Source: UBA1876 sp964515395
GTDB lineage: Bacteria > Synergistota > Synergistia > Synergistales > Thermovirgaceae
Assembly: GCA_964515395.1 (NCBI GenBank)
Contig: CAZERC010000004.1
Coordinates: 1-64,000, forward strand
DNA length: 64,000 nt
Direction: 5' to 3'
Shown: in pieces, positions 1 to 7,888 of the stretch
Layout of the letters: each line of letters begins with the position of its first letter
Position numbering within the stretch: the first letter of the stretch is position 1
Made by a program: the position numbers and the translations under genes
Notes under the pieces: generated by a model
Databases searched by the model: none
Told to the model about the DNA's origin: nothing
The model's input: the letters and a program-made list of their open reading frames with translations, nothing else

Positions 1-55
1 CGAAAACGCCGAGGGATAAACCAAGACCCGGTTGAACCTGCTCTTTGTCAGCCAT
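1..55 (-). CDS. 5' end of an unidentified protein (truncated by window edge)
   Basis: The minus strand has an ATG at 55 preceded by a strong ribosome binding site (AAGGAGGAGGAG) with short spacing. Eighteen codons are visible, starting MADKEQVQPGLGL and then turning hydrophobic before the window ends. That pattern (short polar N-terminus, then apolar) would suit a membrane transporter, but no family can be named from so few residues. The start call is good; the product is unknown. Confidence 0.6.
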   Translation of the reverse strand, partial: MADKEQVQPGLGLSLGVF

Positions 56-689
56 TTGTCTCCTCCTCCTTGTTCAACGTGATAATTCTTCTCTTGTCTT
101 CTCACGTTCTCCCTGTTGCCTCTCTTCCCCCTTTCTATTGATTTTTGAAATTTCCTGCAATATCCGGCACCGGCGTTTCACAATACGTCGACTGGCCACG
201 TTCTCAAGCTCTCTCTTGCAAAAAAACTGCGCGATAATTCGCTCACATCGGTCAAACCAGCCTTTTTTCCCGGCTGGTACATTCTACGGAACGCCGCCTG
301 CCGAGAAATGGTCCCACGCCAAGGCCGAAGTCTCTTGATGAATTTTGTAAGAAAAAGAAACGATCCGGTAAGGGAGAAACAGGATTTTTCCCATTTTGGT
401 TCACACTGTCCCTGAAAGGCTACCTGAAAAATGCCTCTGTGATTTCACAATCTCTTCCTCCAGGAAGATGCAAAATTGGACGCGCTCTCAAAACAGGAAG
501 CGGTATTTCAATCTTTAGAATGAATTATACATCATTTGAACGTTACCGGGGCCTGATCTTGTGCATCCAAAGAGATCCAAAGAAACTGCAGGCAAAACTG
601 GAAAGATTTTACCTTGCCTCATGTTAATATAAAATGATATTATTTATTTTGGTTTTTGGACCGTAAACAGGGGAAAAGGGGCCTTTCAC
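56..689. other. 634-nt intergenic region, no convincing gene
   Basis: This stretch separates two divergent genes. Short open frames exist on the plus strand (about 45-338 and 439-627), but their composition (Ser/Arg/Pro rich, no RBS) is not protein-like. The half nearer position 55 would be a long 5' leader or promoter region for the minus-strand gene; it contains a 6-bp stem, CCAGCC/GGCTGG, at 253-274. I could not match it to a known riboswitch class. Confidence 0.5.
614..643 (+). promoter_or_regulatory. Probable sigma-70 promoter for the 690 gene
   Basis: A TTGCCT -35 element (614-619) and a TATTAT -10 element (638-643) are separated by 18 nt in an AT-rich island, about 45 nt before the start codon at 690. 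Confidence 0.5.
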
Positions 690-1100
690 ATGACGGACCG
701 CCAAAAACAGGTCGTGATTCTCATGCTTGTCGAGATGCAAGGTGACAATCCCAATCTCTGGGGGTATGCACGCCTCCGCAAGTCCGTTCTTCTCCTTCAG
801 AAAGAAGAGGATGTGCCTCTTGATTTCCCCTTCAGGCTGGAGCGAGAGCGGCCTGTTTCTCCCGAATTGCAGCTTTTCCTTGAAGACATGCGTTTCAACA
901 GTCTTTTAAGGTTTCGCGAAACACCAAATGGATACCGCATCGTGTGTGGAGAAAAGGGCAAAAAGCTCCTCGCTGAAAACCCTGAGACCATAGAACAATA
1001 CCGCGAACAGGTTGCACGGGTTTTCGAGACCGTTAGGGACCTATGCCTGACGGACCTCCGCGAAGCCGCCTACGAAGCCTTTCTGCGAAACCCGGAATAA
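690..1100 (+). CDS. Hypothetical protein, possible winged-helix type
   Basis: A 136-residue soluble protein. The start ATG at 690 follows a purine-rich stretch (GGGGAAAAGGGG). The N-terminal half (MTDRQKQVVILMLVEM, then a segment with KSVLLLQKE) resembles the helix pattern of small YwgA/PadR-like winged-helix proteins that begin with a conserved 'LxKLLFLLQ' helix. The C-terminal half is helical and acidic. There are no cysteines suggesting metal binding and no membrane segment. It stands alone with its own promoter and is followed by a separate gene. The family assignment is only a resemblance; treat it as unknown. Confidence 0.6.
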   Translation: MTDRQKQVVILMLVEMQGDNPNLWGYARLRKSVLLLQKEEDVPLDFPFRLERERPVSPELQLFLEDMRFNSLLRFRETPNGYRIVCGEKGKKLLAENPETIEQYREQVARVFETVRDLCLTDLREAAYEAFLRNPE

Positions 1101-1198
1101 ACTTCAGGAACCCCTTTTTTACAACCATTTCCAAAGGACCCGTAATCGGCTAATATGGTGCGCTGTGGTCCCGATTTTCTTTTTTGGAGTGGCGTACC

Positions 1199-2206
1199 AT
1201 GACGAAGTTCGGTCTTTTGAGACGATTCAAGAAAATGCAACGGGATTGGCCCACATTCTGGAGGACGACGCTGGGAAGCGCCATGTATGCTTCGTCACTG
1301 GCGTTTTTCGTCTTGCCTGCAAAATTTCCCGATTCCGGTGTCGCCGGAGCCGCCGTGCTGTTGAAGTACCTTTGGGACATTCCTCCGGCACCGGTGATTT
1401 TTGCCCTCAATCTCGTTTTGTTCATATATGGCTGGAAAATCCTTCCCAAAAGGTTCCTCTTCTGGACACTCTGGTCCGTTACGGTCTTTTCCTTTACCTT
1501 GCAGATTCTGGAACCATTTCCCGCGCCTCATGTCACCGACAGATTCCTCGTGGTTGTTGCCGCAGCGGCTTTGAGGGGCATAGCCTGGGCTATCGTCATA
1601 AGCGGTGGCGGTTCCCTGGGAGGCACTGACATCCTTGCCTCGGCGATTTACAGGAAGACGGGAATGGAAATCGGACGGTTCAGCTTTGCCATTCACGTGG
1701 TGACGGTTATCGCGGCCCTTCCTGTCGTCGGTTTCGAGAATCTGCTGTATGGTGCCGCCCTGCTCTATTTGAGCTGTCTTGTTTTTGACAGCACTACCCA
1801 GTCTTTCGACAGGAGGAAGCAGGTCCTGGTGGTTTCCAGCAAACAAGATGAAGTGAAGTGGTACATCATGAAAAAGCTCAGGCAAGGCGTCACAATGCTT
1901 TACGGTCAGGGTGGATACACGGGAAAGGAGATGCGAGTTCTCCTGGCCATGCTTTTCCCCAGGCAGGTTGCCGATCTGAAGAAATTCCTGCGCGAAACAG
2001 ATCCCCGAGCTTTCGTCGTATTATACGAAGCATCGGAAATCTTCGGACGACGTTTCAAGCCCCTCAACAGGGAGCGAACAAAGCCACTTATCCGGACACG
2101 AACGGAAGCTCAGTCCATTCAGCCCAAAAAGCGAAGAATCCTGCCCGGACAGGATTCTCACAAAAGGCGAAAGAATAGACCCTACAATCTTTCACCTCCC
2201 TCGTGA
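1199..2206 (+). CDS. YitT family membrane protein with DUF2179 domain
   Basis: About 335 residues. The N-terminal two-thirds hold five or six membrane segments, with the glycine-rich GGGSLGGTDILA motif typical of the YitT/DUF161 family. After about residue 205 comes a soluble DUF2179 (ACT-like) domain containing the GxYTGKE-type motif (GGYTGKEMRVL). The tail is basic. I chose the ATG at 1199 because TGGAGTGG lies 7 nt upstream; a TTG at 1184 would add five residues but overlaps that RBS. Family members are integral membrane proteins of unknown transport or sensing function; DUF2179 is thought to bind a small ligand. No operon partner is obvious. Confidence 0.85.
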   Translation: MTKFGLLRRFKKMQRDWPTFWRTTLGSAMYASSLAFFVLPAKFPDSGVAGAAVLLKYLWDIPPAPVIFALNLVLFIYGWKILPKRFLFWTLWSVTVFSFTLQILEPFPAPHVTDRFLVVVAAAALRGIAWAIVISGGGSLGGTDILASAIYRKTGMEIGRFSFAIHVVTVIAALPVVGFENLLYGAALLYLSCLVFDSTTQSFDRRKQVLVVSSKQDEVKWYIMKKLRQGVTMLYGQGGYTGKEMRVLLAMLFPRQVADLKKFLRETDPRAFVVLYEASEIFGRRFKPLNRERTKPLIRTRTEAQSIQPKKRRILPGQDSHKRRKNRPYNLSPPS

Positions 2207-2250
2207 GCATGAATCAAAGATGAGACGAAATATGGACATTGCCTGCCGTG

Positions 2251-2275
2251 ACTGCTACTATCTGCTAGTAGCAGT
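2251..2275. promoter_or_regulatory. Perfect 10-bp inverted repeat upstream of niaR-like gene
   Basis: ACTGCTACTA and TAGTAGCAGT form perfect 10-bp arms around a 5-nt spacer, ending 18 nt before the TTG start of the regulator. No T-tract follows, so it does not look like a terminator. Its symmetry and position fit an operator for an autoregulatory dimeric repressor (inference). Confidence 0.6.
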
Positions 2276-2293
2276 AATTCTGGAGGTGCAAGG

Positions 2294-2803
2294 TTGGAGC
2301 GAGCCGAGCGTCTTGGGGAACTGGTAAAACTTCTCCAAAGGACAGAAGACCCTGTAAGCGGATCAGCTTTGGCACAAGCGTTCTCCGTCAGCAGACAGGC
2401 CGTCGTACAGGATATTGCCCAGTTGCGTAAACGTGGAGTTCCCATAGCGGCGACACCACAGGGTTACGTGCTGCAAAAAGGGCCCGACCGCTTCCGAAGG
2501 GTTTTCGCCGTCAGACACAAACCGGAAGATATTGCCGAAGAACTGGGGGCCATCATCAGCGCCGGCGGGCGCGTTCTGGACGTTATTGTGGATCATCCAG
2601 TTTATGGTGAAATCCGTGGAAACATTCATGTCAAAACCCGTGACGACGTGACCCGGTTCGTGAACCTCCTGAACAGTACCGGCCAAAGCCCGCTGCTCTC
2701 CTTGTCCAGGGGATTTCACCTTCATACCGTCGAAGCGGATAACCAAAAGGTGCTGGACGATGTCGAAAATATTCTTGAAGAAAAAGGATTCCTCGTAAAT
2801 TAG
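2294..2803 (+). CDS. niaR: NiaR-like transcriptional repressor (HTH_11 + 3H domain)
   Basis: A 169-residue regulator. Residues 1-60 form a DeoR/BirA-type helix-turn-helix (SGSALAQAFSVSRQAVVQDIAQLR). Residues 75-165 match the 3H domain, named for its three conserved histidines; these are seen here as DHPVYGEI, NIHVKTRDD and HLHTVEA. NiaR (YrxA) proteins bind nicotinic acid and repress NAD-biosynthesis or niacin-uptake genes. The start is a TTG preceded by GGAGGTGCAAGG. The gene is followed at 25 nt by a small membrane protein and a sodium:solute symporter, suggesting that it controls them. The inverted repeat just upstream suggests autoregulation. Family assignment is strong; ligand identity is inferred from the family. 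Confidence 0.85.
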   Translation: MERAERLGELVKLLQRTEDPVSGSALAQAFSVSRQAVVQDIAQLRKRGVPIAATPQGYVLQKGPDRFRRVFAVRHKPEDIAEELGAIISAGGRVLDVIVDHPVYGEIRGNIHVKTRDDVTRFVNLLNSTGQSPLLSLSRGFHLHTVEADNQKVLDDVENILEEKGFLVN

Positions 2804-2828
2804 GGAATATTCCTGAGGAGGCTGCGCC

Positions 2829-3032
2829 GTGCACGTCCGAGAAAAGACATGGATACTGGTCGCCGCCATTCTTGTTGCAGTTGATGTCATCCTTCCCTAT
2901 ACCGTCTTCAGACAAGAGGGAGCCTGGACCTTCTGGATCATCATCACCGCCCTTGTTCTTGCAGGAGGCGTCGCCTACACCTCTTCCTGGAAAGACAGAA
3001 CCACTGGTTCCGGCCGGGGGAACGCCTCATGA
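2829..3032 (+). CDS. Small two-helix membrane protein, YhdT/DUF997-like symporter partner
   Basis: Sixty-seven residues with two hydrophobic segments (about residues 8-27 and 34-52) and a short polar tail. The GTG start at 2829 has GAGGAGG 7 nt upstream. Its stop overlaps the ATG of the following symporter (ATGA at 3029-3032), so the two are translationally coupled. Size, topology and position match the YhdT-type protein encoded before the pantothenate symporter PanF in other bacteria. A role as an accessory subunit is an inference; the sequence is too short to prove homology by eye. Confidence 0.75.
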   Translation: MHVREKTWILVAAILVAVDVILPYTVFRQEGAWTFWIIITALVLAGGVAYTSSWKDRTTGSGRGNAS

Positions 3033-4492
3033 GCGGTAGAGTCCTTCTCCTGGGTATACTCATGTGGTTCGCTGCCGGATCGGCTCTTTCGTGGACGGCC
3101 AGAAAAAAACTGGGCAAGGGAATGGTCGAATATTTTCTCGCAAACCGAAACGTCGGAGGCTTCCTGTCGGCTTTGACCTACAGCGCCACGACCTATAGCG
3201 CTTTCATGATGGTGGGACTCGTAGGGCTCGCCTACAAGACAGGCGTCGTCAGCCTGGGCTTCGAGCTCACCTATCTGCTGGGCACCGTCGTTCTTCTCGG
3301 CCTTTTCGCGCCAAGGTACTGGGCGGCAGGACGGCGTTTCAATCTTCTCACACCGTCGGAAATGCTCTCCTTCCGCTACGAGAGCCCTGCCGTCGGAATG
3401 GCAGCGGCCTTCCTGTGCATCATCATGCTCGTTCCCTACGCTGCAGTCCAGCTCATGGGCACGGGATATCTCCTCGAAACCCTTTCCGGAGGAGACATTT
3501 CGTTCCGGACAGCCACGATCATCGCAGCAGCCATGTCTTTCATCTTTTCCTGGTGGGCCGGTCTGCGCTCCGTTGCAATCACTGATGCACTCCAGTCGGC
3601 TGTCATGCTCGTCGCCGGCATCGTTCTCGCCGGTTTCGTCGGATTCGTGCTTCTTCCCGAAGGCCCTTTCCCTTTCGCACAAACAAGCCCTGACCTCCTC
3701 GAGGTTTCCTGGCCGCTTCCCATGTTCATCGGCCTTACACTTCCCTGGTTCTTTTTCGCCGTCACCAATCCCCAGGTGGTCCAGCGCCTTTACAGCCCCC
3801 GGAGCATCGGAAGCATCCGGAAAATGGTCCTCGGTTTTTCCTTCTTCGGCTTTGTTTACACCATTCTGTGCGTCTACCTCGGTTTTTCCGCCGCAGAACT
3901 GGCACCAGGCATCGAGGCCGCCGACAACGCGATGGCCGCGTTGCTTTCTCTGGTACCTTACTCACTCGCCCTCGTGGTGACACTCAGCATCATGGCCGCT
4001 GCGGTATCAACAATGAACTCCATTATTCTGACTTTGAGCTCCATGTTCGGAAGGGACATCCTCAAGGCGGCCTTCCCCTCTTTGGACGAAAACAGGGAAA
4101 TGGCTCTGAGCAAGGCATTCATTCCTGTCATCACGGTAGTATGTCTTGTTTTTGCACAATACAGGTTCGACCTGATCGCCATTCTTTCATCAATGGCATC
4201 CGGCGGCCTTTTGGTGCAATTGCCGGCGGTTATAGGCGCATTTTTCTGGAAACGTGCAACCGCTCAGGGCGCTTTCTGGAGCATCACCTCAGGTGGTGTT
4301 CTCACAGGGGTCTTGTATGTGACCGGGGTAAAACCCCTCGACCAGTGGCCTCCGGTGTGGGGTCTCCTTCTGACCTCGCTCGTTTTCGTCACAGTCAGTC
4401 TGGTAACGTCTCCTCCAGGTGCAGCCAACCGCTTTCTCGATTCCGTCAGCAACGACCTGTCGCGGATCCTCCCAGGCAAGAAGCCCGTATAG
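3029..4492 (+). CDS. Sodium:solute symporter (SSS family)
   Basis: A 487-residue permease with about 13 membrane segments. It has typical SSS features: an early ANRNVGGFLSALTYSATTYSAF segment (TM2 region), GGFLSALTYSATTYS-type small-residue helices, and the conserved SIMAAAVSTMNSIILTLSSMFGRDI stretch that carries the second sodium-site serines. It would couple Na+ influx to uptake of an organic solute across the inner membrane. It is coupled to the small protein upstream and probably transcribed with the NiaR-like regulator, so a niacin-related or vitamin-like substrate is plausible but unproven. A PanF-like substrate (pantothenate) is the main alternative. The next gene is convergent, 9 nt away. 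Confidence 0.85.
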   Translation: MSGRVLLLGILMWFAAGSALSWTARKKLGKGMVEYFLANRNVGGFLSALTYSATTYSAFMMVGLVGLAYKTGVVSLGFELTYLLGTVVLLGLFAPRYWAAGRRFNLLTPSEMLSFRYESPAVGMAAAFLCIIMLVPYAAVQLMGTGYLLETLSGGDISFRTATIIAAAMSFIFSWWAGLRSVAITDALQSAVMLVAGIVLAGFVGFVLLPEGPFPFAQTSPDLLEVSWPLPMFIGLTLPWFFFAVTNPQVVQRLYSPRSIGSIRKMVLGFSFFGFVYTILCVYLGFSAAELAPGIEAADNAMAALLSLVPYSLALVVTLSIMAAAVSTMNSIILTLSSMFGRDILKAAFPSLDENREMALSKAFIPVITVVCLVFAQYRFDLIAILSSMASGGLLVQLPAVIGAFFWKRATAQGAFWSITSGGVLTGVLYVTGVKPLDQWPPVWGLLLTSLVFVTVSLVTSPPGAANRFLDSVSNDLSRILPGKKPV

Positions 4493-4501
4493 GCCAACAT
4501 C

Positions 4502-5209
4502 TTACCCCTGTTGCCGGCTTATATACGCCCTTGTCCAGGGACATGCCACCATGCAGATCCCGCATATGGTATGCCCCAGCTCAGCCGCATCTGAAAATGT
4601 TTTTGCCTTATCATGACAAGCGCCGATGTCAATGAGGTCTTCCCTCGATATCCCGGGGGCCCATTCCTTTCCCGTCGGGGCCGAGACAGGACAGGCTCTC
4701 CTGCATTCAACACAGGTCCCGCAGAAAGATTGCTCCACGGGTTCGCCCACAGGCAGTGGCGCATCGGTCAGGACAGTGCACATCCTCAAAGCTGAACCAT
4801 ACTCCCTCGTCACCAGCAACGCGCACTTGCCTATCCAGCCGAGACCCGCCCGAGTCGCAGCAGTCTTGTGGGGGAATTCCGCCGAGAGGGTCTTCTTGTC
4901 CCAGTTTTCCGTCGTCGGCCCCACAAGCCGCACGCGGTATCCGTTTTTTTCCACCAGATCCTTCACATTCTCGCCAAGGCCCTTAAGGATCCTGTTTGCA
5001 CGAACATATTCATCACGGTAGTTTTTCGTCGGTCCTTCACTGATTTCCCGCAGAGGCTTCACATGCAGTGGAAAAATGATCGAAACCGCCAGCGGCCATT
5101 CTTTTGCCAAAGGTTCACCTGTCCCACGAATGTCGGCAAATCCGACCTTGCCGGCTTCACTGGTGGTAATGTATCTTTCGATCTCCCGGGCCAATTTCCA
5201 GTCAGTCAT
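4502..5209 (-). CDS. 4Fe-4S double-cluster protein, epoxyqueuosine reductase (QueG)-like
   Basis: About 235 residues. The C-terminal third has two ferredoxin-type motifs (CGTCVECRRACP, then CGICMVACP), enough for two [4Fe-4S] clusters. The upstream part contains the AGLGWIGKCALLV segment found in QueG-like cobalamin-dependent reductases. It is much shorter than true QueG (about 380 residues, with HEAT repeats), so it belongs to the short, functionally undefined relatives. The ATG at 5209 was chosen because GGAGGAAAGATTCA precedes it; it overlaps the end of the aldolase gene by 8 nt, implying coupled translation. The substrate is unknown. Confidence 0.75.
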   Translation of the reverse strand: MTDWKLAREIERYITTSEAGKVGFADIRGTGEPLAKEWPLAVSIIFPLHVKPLREISEGPTKNYRDEYVRANRILKGLGENVKDLVEKNGYRVRLVGPTTENWDKKTLSAEFPHKTAATRAGLGWIGKCALLVTREYGSALRMCTVLTDAPLPVGEPVEQSFCGTCVECRRACPVSAPTGKEWAPGISREDLIDIGACHDKAKTFSDAAELGHTICGICMVACPWTRAYISRQQG

Positions 5210-5912
5210 TGAATCTTTCCTCCAGTTTTGTCTGATTTTCCATGTCACCGGCTCTTTCAGTCATGTTCGCCATCTGATTTTGACTGTAATTCTCGAAAAG
5301 CTTTGCAAGCTCGGCAACCTGTTCGTCATCGAGGCATTGAGGCTCCCCGACGCATTTTGTCTTGAAATAAATTTCCGCCAGAAATTCCGCTGTTTCGGCA
5401 AATGAGAAGGCTTCCCGGAGATTGTGCCCGACAGTCACGAGACCGTGGTTTGCAAGTATGACCGCATTGCCCTCTCCGATGGCATGTACAGCAGTCAGGG
5501 CAAGTTCTCTGGAACCAAAGGGTGCATAATGTGCAACGGGGATTTCCCCTCCAAAAGAAGCCATGAGATAGTGGAAGGAGGGAATTTCCCACCCGAGGCA
5601 AGCCAGCACGGAAACATGTAGTGAATGGGTGTGCACAACTGCTTCCGTTTCCGGACGGTTTTCGTAGAATTCAAGATGAAGGGGTACTTCACTGGAGGGG
5701 TGTTTTCTGCCTGAAAGAACATCGCCTTTTTCAGACAGGATGACAACATCATCAGGCGTGATCCTGTCATAATCCATGCCGCTTGGAGAAACTGCAATAC
5801 ATCCCTTTTCGCCTCTGCAGCTGAGGTTGCCCCCTGTACCCCGCGTAAGTCCTTTTTGAAGCATCTTCAGTCCATACCGGGCGATCTCTTCACGTGCCCT
5901 GCTATTCTTCAT
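5202..5912 (-). CDS. Class II aldolase/adducin family protein (fuculose-phosphate aldolase-like)
   Basis: About 236 residues covering a full class II aldolase domain. Visible signatures are GTGGNLSCR near residue 25, the catalytic glutamate in HPSSEVPLHLEFY, the zinc-ligand pair in EAVVHTHSLH, and ANHGLVTVG for the third histidine. Such enzymes cleave or epimerise sugar phosphates such as L-fuculose-1-phosphate using Zn2+. A C-terminal extension of about 30 polar residues is present. The start at 5912 has GGAAGGGC upstream. It is coupled to the QueG-like gene and diverges from phzF; no sugar kinase or isomerase lies nearby, so the substrate is open. Confidence 0.8.
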   Translation of the reverse strand: MKNSRAREEIARYGLKMLQKGLTRGTGGNLSCRGEKGCIAVSPSGMDYDRITPDDVVILSEKGDVLSGRKHPSSEVPLHLEFYENRPETEAVVHTHSLHVSVLACLGWEIPSFHYLMASFGGEIPVAHYAPFGSRELALTAVHAIGEGNAVILANHGLVTVGHNLREAFSFAETAEFLAEIYFKTKCVGEPQCLDDEQVAELAKLFENYSQNQMANMTERAGDMENQTKLEERFND

Positions 5913-6062
5913 GTGAGCCCTTCCTTTCCAAATCCTTTTCACGGAACGGTTTTATTATGCCAGATTCCCCGCCTTTCGATGGACCCGTTTCGGACCCCCT
6001 TCGTGGTACCCTTTTATTCGGGACTAGTCTTTTCGCCGTGTATCAAAAAGGAGGTATGTATC

Positions 6063-6896
6063 ATGCCGAAAACAACCAAAAACCCTCTTCCACTCTTTCA
6101 GGTCGACGCTTTTTCCTCGAAACCCTTTTGCGGCAACCCCGCCGCCGTCTGTCTTCTTGACGAGTTTCCCGAAGACGGGCTGCTCAGGGACATTGCTGCG
6201 GAGATGAACCTGTCGGAGACGGCTTTCGTTGCACACCGACCCTCTAAAACCCGGTTCGAGATCCGCTGGTTTACACCCACAGTGGAAGTTCCGCTTTGCG
6301 GCCATGCTACGCTTGCTGCTTCCCACGTCCTGTTCAACGAGACCTGCCAAGCCAGGGATGTCATAAAATATGAAAGCAAAAGCGGCCTTCTCTCGGCAAG
6401 GAGCGAAGGAGGCCGGATCATTCTCGACTTCCCGCTTAACCCGCCGAAACCCGCGAACTGCCCGAAAGACATCCTCCAGGCCCTGGGCATCACTGATTTT
6501 CGCAATACCGCCCTTTCCGAAAAAGCCGAGATGCTCCTCATTGAAATTGACGACGAAACACTACTCAAGGACATCTCTCCCGACATGGGAGCACTCCGTG
6601 CGAGTGACAGGAAAGGAATGCCTTTCGAAGGTGTTATCGTCACTTCTCTATCAAAAGATTATGACTTCATATCCCGCTATTTCGGCCCCTGGGAAGGAAT
6701 CGACGAGGACCCAGTCACCGGCTCGGCTCATACCGTCCTTGCACCATACTGGTCCGAAAAGATCAAGAAGAAGCAGTTCCACGCATTCCAGGCATCTGGC
6801 CGCGGTGGCGAATTGACACTCCGTATTGTCGACGAGAACCGTCTCGACATCATCGGTGAAGCAAGGACGGTTTTCAAAGGGAATCTCTACCCCTGA
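6063..6896 (+). CDS. PhzF family isomerase/epimerase
   Basis: A 277-residue protein with the full PhzF fold (two diaminopimelate-epimerase-like halves). Residues 8-25 read FQVDAFSSKPFCGNPAAV; the catalytic glutamate lies in EMNLSETAFV; CGHATLAASHVLF and DEDPVTGSAHTVL are the other family signatures. PhzF homologues catalyse proton shifts or isomerisations on small acids; most, including the YddE type, have unknown substrates. The start ATG at 6063 follows AAAAGGAGG. It is transcribed away from the aldolase gene and ends at a strong hairpin. Nothing in the neighbourhood suggests phenazine synthesis. Confidence 0.88.
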   Translation: MPKTTKNPLPLFQVDAFSSKPFCGNPAAVCLLDEFPEDGLLRDIAAEMNLSETAFVAHRPSKTRFEIRWFTPTVEVPLCGHATLAASHVLFNETCQARDVIKYESKSGLLSARSEGGRIILDFPLNPPKPANCPKDILQALGITDFRNTALSEKAEMLLIEIDDETLLKDISPDMGALRASDRKGMPFEGVIVTSLSKDYDFISRYFGPWEGIDEDPVTGSAHTVLAPYWSEKIKKKQFHAFQASGRGGELTLRIVDENRLDIIGEARTVFKGNLYP

Positions 6897-6906
6897 CCAG
6901 AGAGAC

Positions 6907-6948
6907 GAAGAAAAGGGCGGACCCTGATTTCGGGCCCGCCCTTTTCTT
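6907..6948. terminator. Bidirectional terminator between phzF-like gene and isomerase gene
   Basis: AGAAAAGGGCGG pairs with the mirrored CCGCCCTTTTCT around a loop in the 70-nt space between the convergent genes. A-rich and T-rich edges allow use on both strands. Confidence 0.8.
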
Positions 6949-6975
6949 CTTGTTGACCGGTTGAATTTGTTGTCG

Positions 6976-7869
6976 CTATTCCTGCTTCCTGGCCGGGAAA
7001 CCGCCCAGATTGGACAGGGCTTCAGTGTCTATCTCGACATCAAAGCGACCTTTCAGCTTCTCCACTTCACCGGCAAGATACCATTGCTGGATGTCTTCCC
7101 GAATCTGTGGAAGCGCTTCTTCGAAGGTCTTCTGGTGACTCGGCTTCTTTTCGAGCACCTGGACGACATGCCAGCCGAAACGGCTTTCGACGGGGCCCTT
7201 GATGGAATTCTCTTTCATTGAGAAGACAAACTCGTCAAAAGCAGGAACGGTCTGTCCCGGAGAGATCCACCCCAGGTCGCCGCCCTTTTGGGCGCTGCCC
7301 GTATCAATGCTTTTCTCCCTGGCCACTTCGGTGAAAGCCCCTTCATCGGCGAGAACCTCGAGCAGGATATTTAACGCCTCCTGCTCGGTTTCGGCAAGGA
7401 TGTGCCGTACATGCGCCTGCTTCGGGACAACATAATCTTCCTTGTGTTCATCGTAATATTCCCGAAGATCTTCCTGCTTGAAGCTCCAGTTCTGGGCGAC
7501 TTTATTGATGTAGGCCTGAGCCAGCGTGTTCGCCCTGTTCCACCTGAGAGTCATGGCGACGTCCTCGTCAAGGTGAAGCCCTTCCATCATGGCAGCCTGA
7601 CTCAAGAGCAACGCCGTCACGACCTGATCGACGAGTTCCTCTCTCTGTTCAAGGGACATCTGTGCGAGGACAAAGGGCATCATCTGTTTCTGGATACCGG
7701 ACTGGCTGACAACCAGGTTGAGCAACTCCTGCTCTCCCACTTTTTCTCCCGCCACCGAGACGATGGGGTTCTCGTCTTCCGCCATCGCGGCACCGGCTGT
7801 CACTGCAACGAAGACAACCGTAATTACCGTCAAAACCAGCTTCCTGCTTTTCTTCTGCGACAAGTTCAT
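6976..7869 (-). CDS. Exported peptidylprolyl isomerase, PrsA/SurA (parvulin) type
   Basis: A 297-residue protein. Residues 1-30 are a signal peptide (basic KKSRK, then a hydrophobic core ending AGAAMAED). A SurA_N-like helical part follows (about 35-140), then a parvulin domain (about 150-245) with AHVRHILAETE, GGDLGWISPGQTVPAFDEFVFSM and FGWHVVQVLEKK. It should assist folding of exported proteins outside the cytoplasmic membrane. The ATG at 7869 has AGGAGG upstream. It lies 19 nt behind the ClpP-fold membrane protease gene on the same strand, so the two probably form a protein quality-control pair. Confidence 0.88.
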   Translation of the reverse strand: MNLSQKKSRKLVLTVITVVFVAVTAGAAMAEDENPIVSVAGEKVGEQELLNLVVSQSGIQKQMMPFVLAQMSLEQREELVDQVVTALLLSQAAMMEGLHLDEDVAMTLRWNRANTLAQAYINKVAQNWSFKQEDLREYYDEHKEDYVVPKQAHVRHILAETEQEALNILLEVLADEGAFTEVAREKSIDTGSAQKGGDLGWISPGQTVPAFDEFVFSMKENSIKGPVESRFGWHVVQVLEKKPSHQKTFEEALPQIREDIQQWYLAGEVEKLKGRFDVEIDTEALSNLGGFPARKQE

Positions 7870-7888
7870 CAAATACCTCCTGTTTAGT

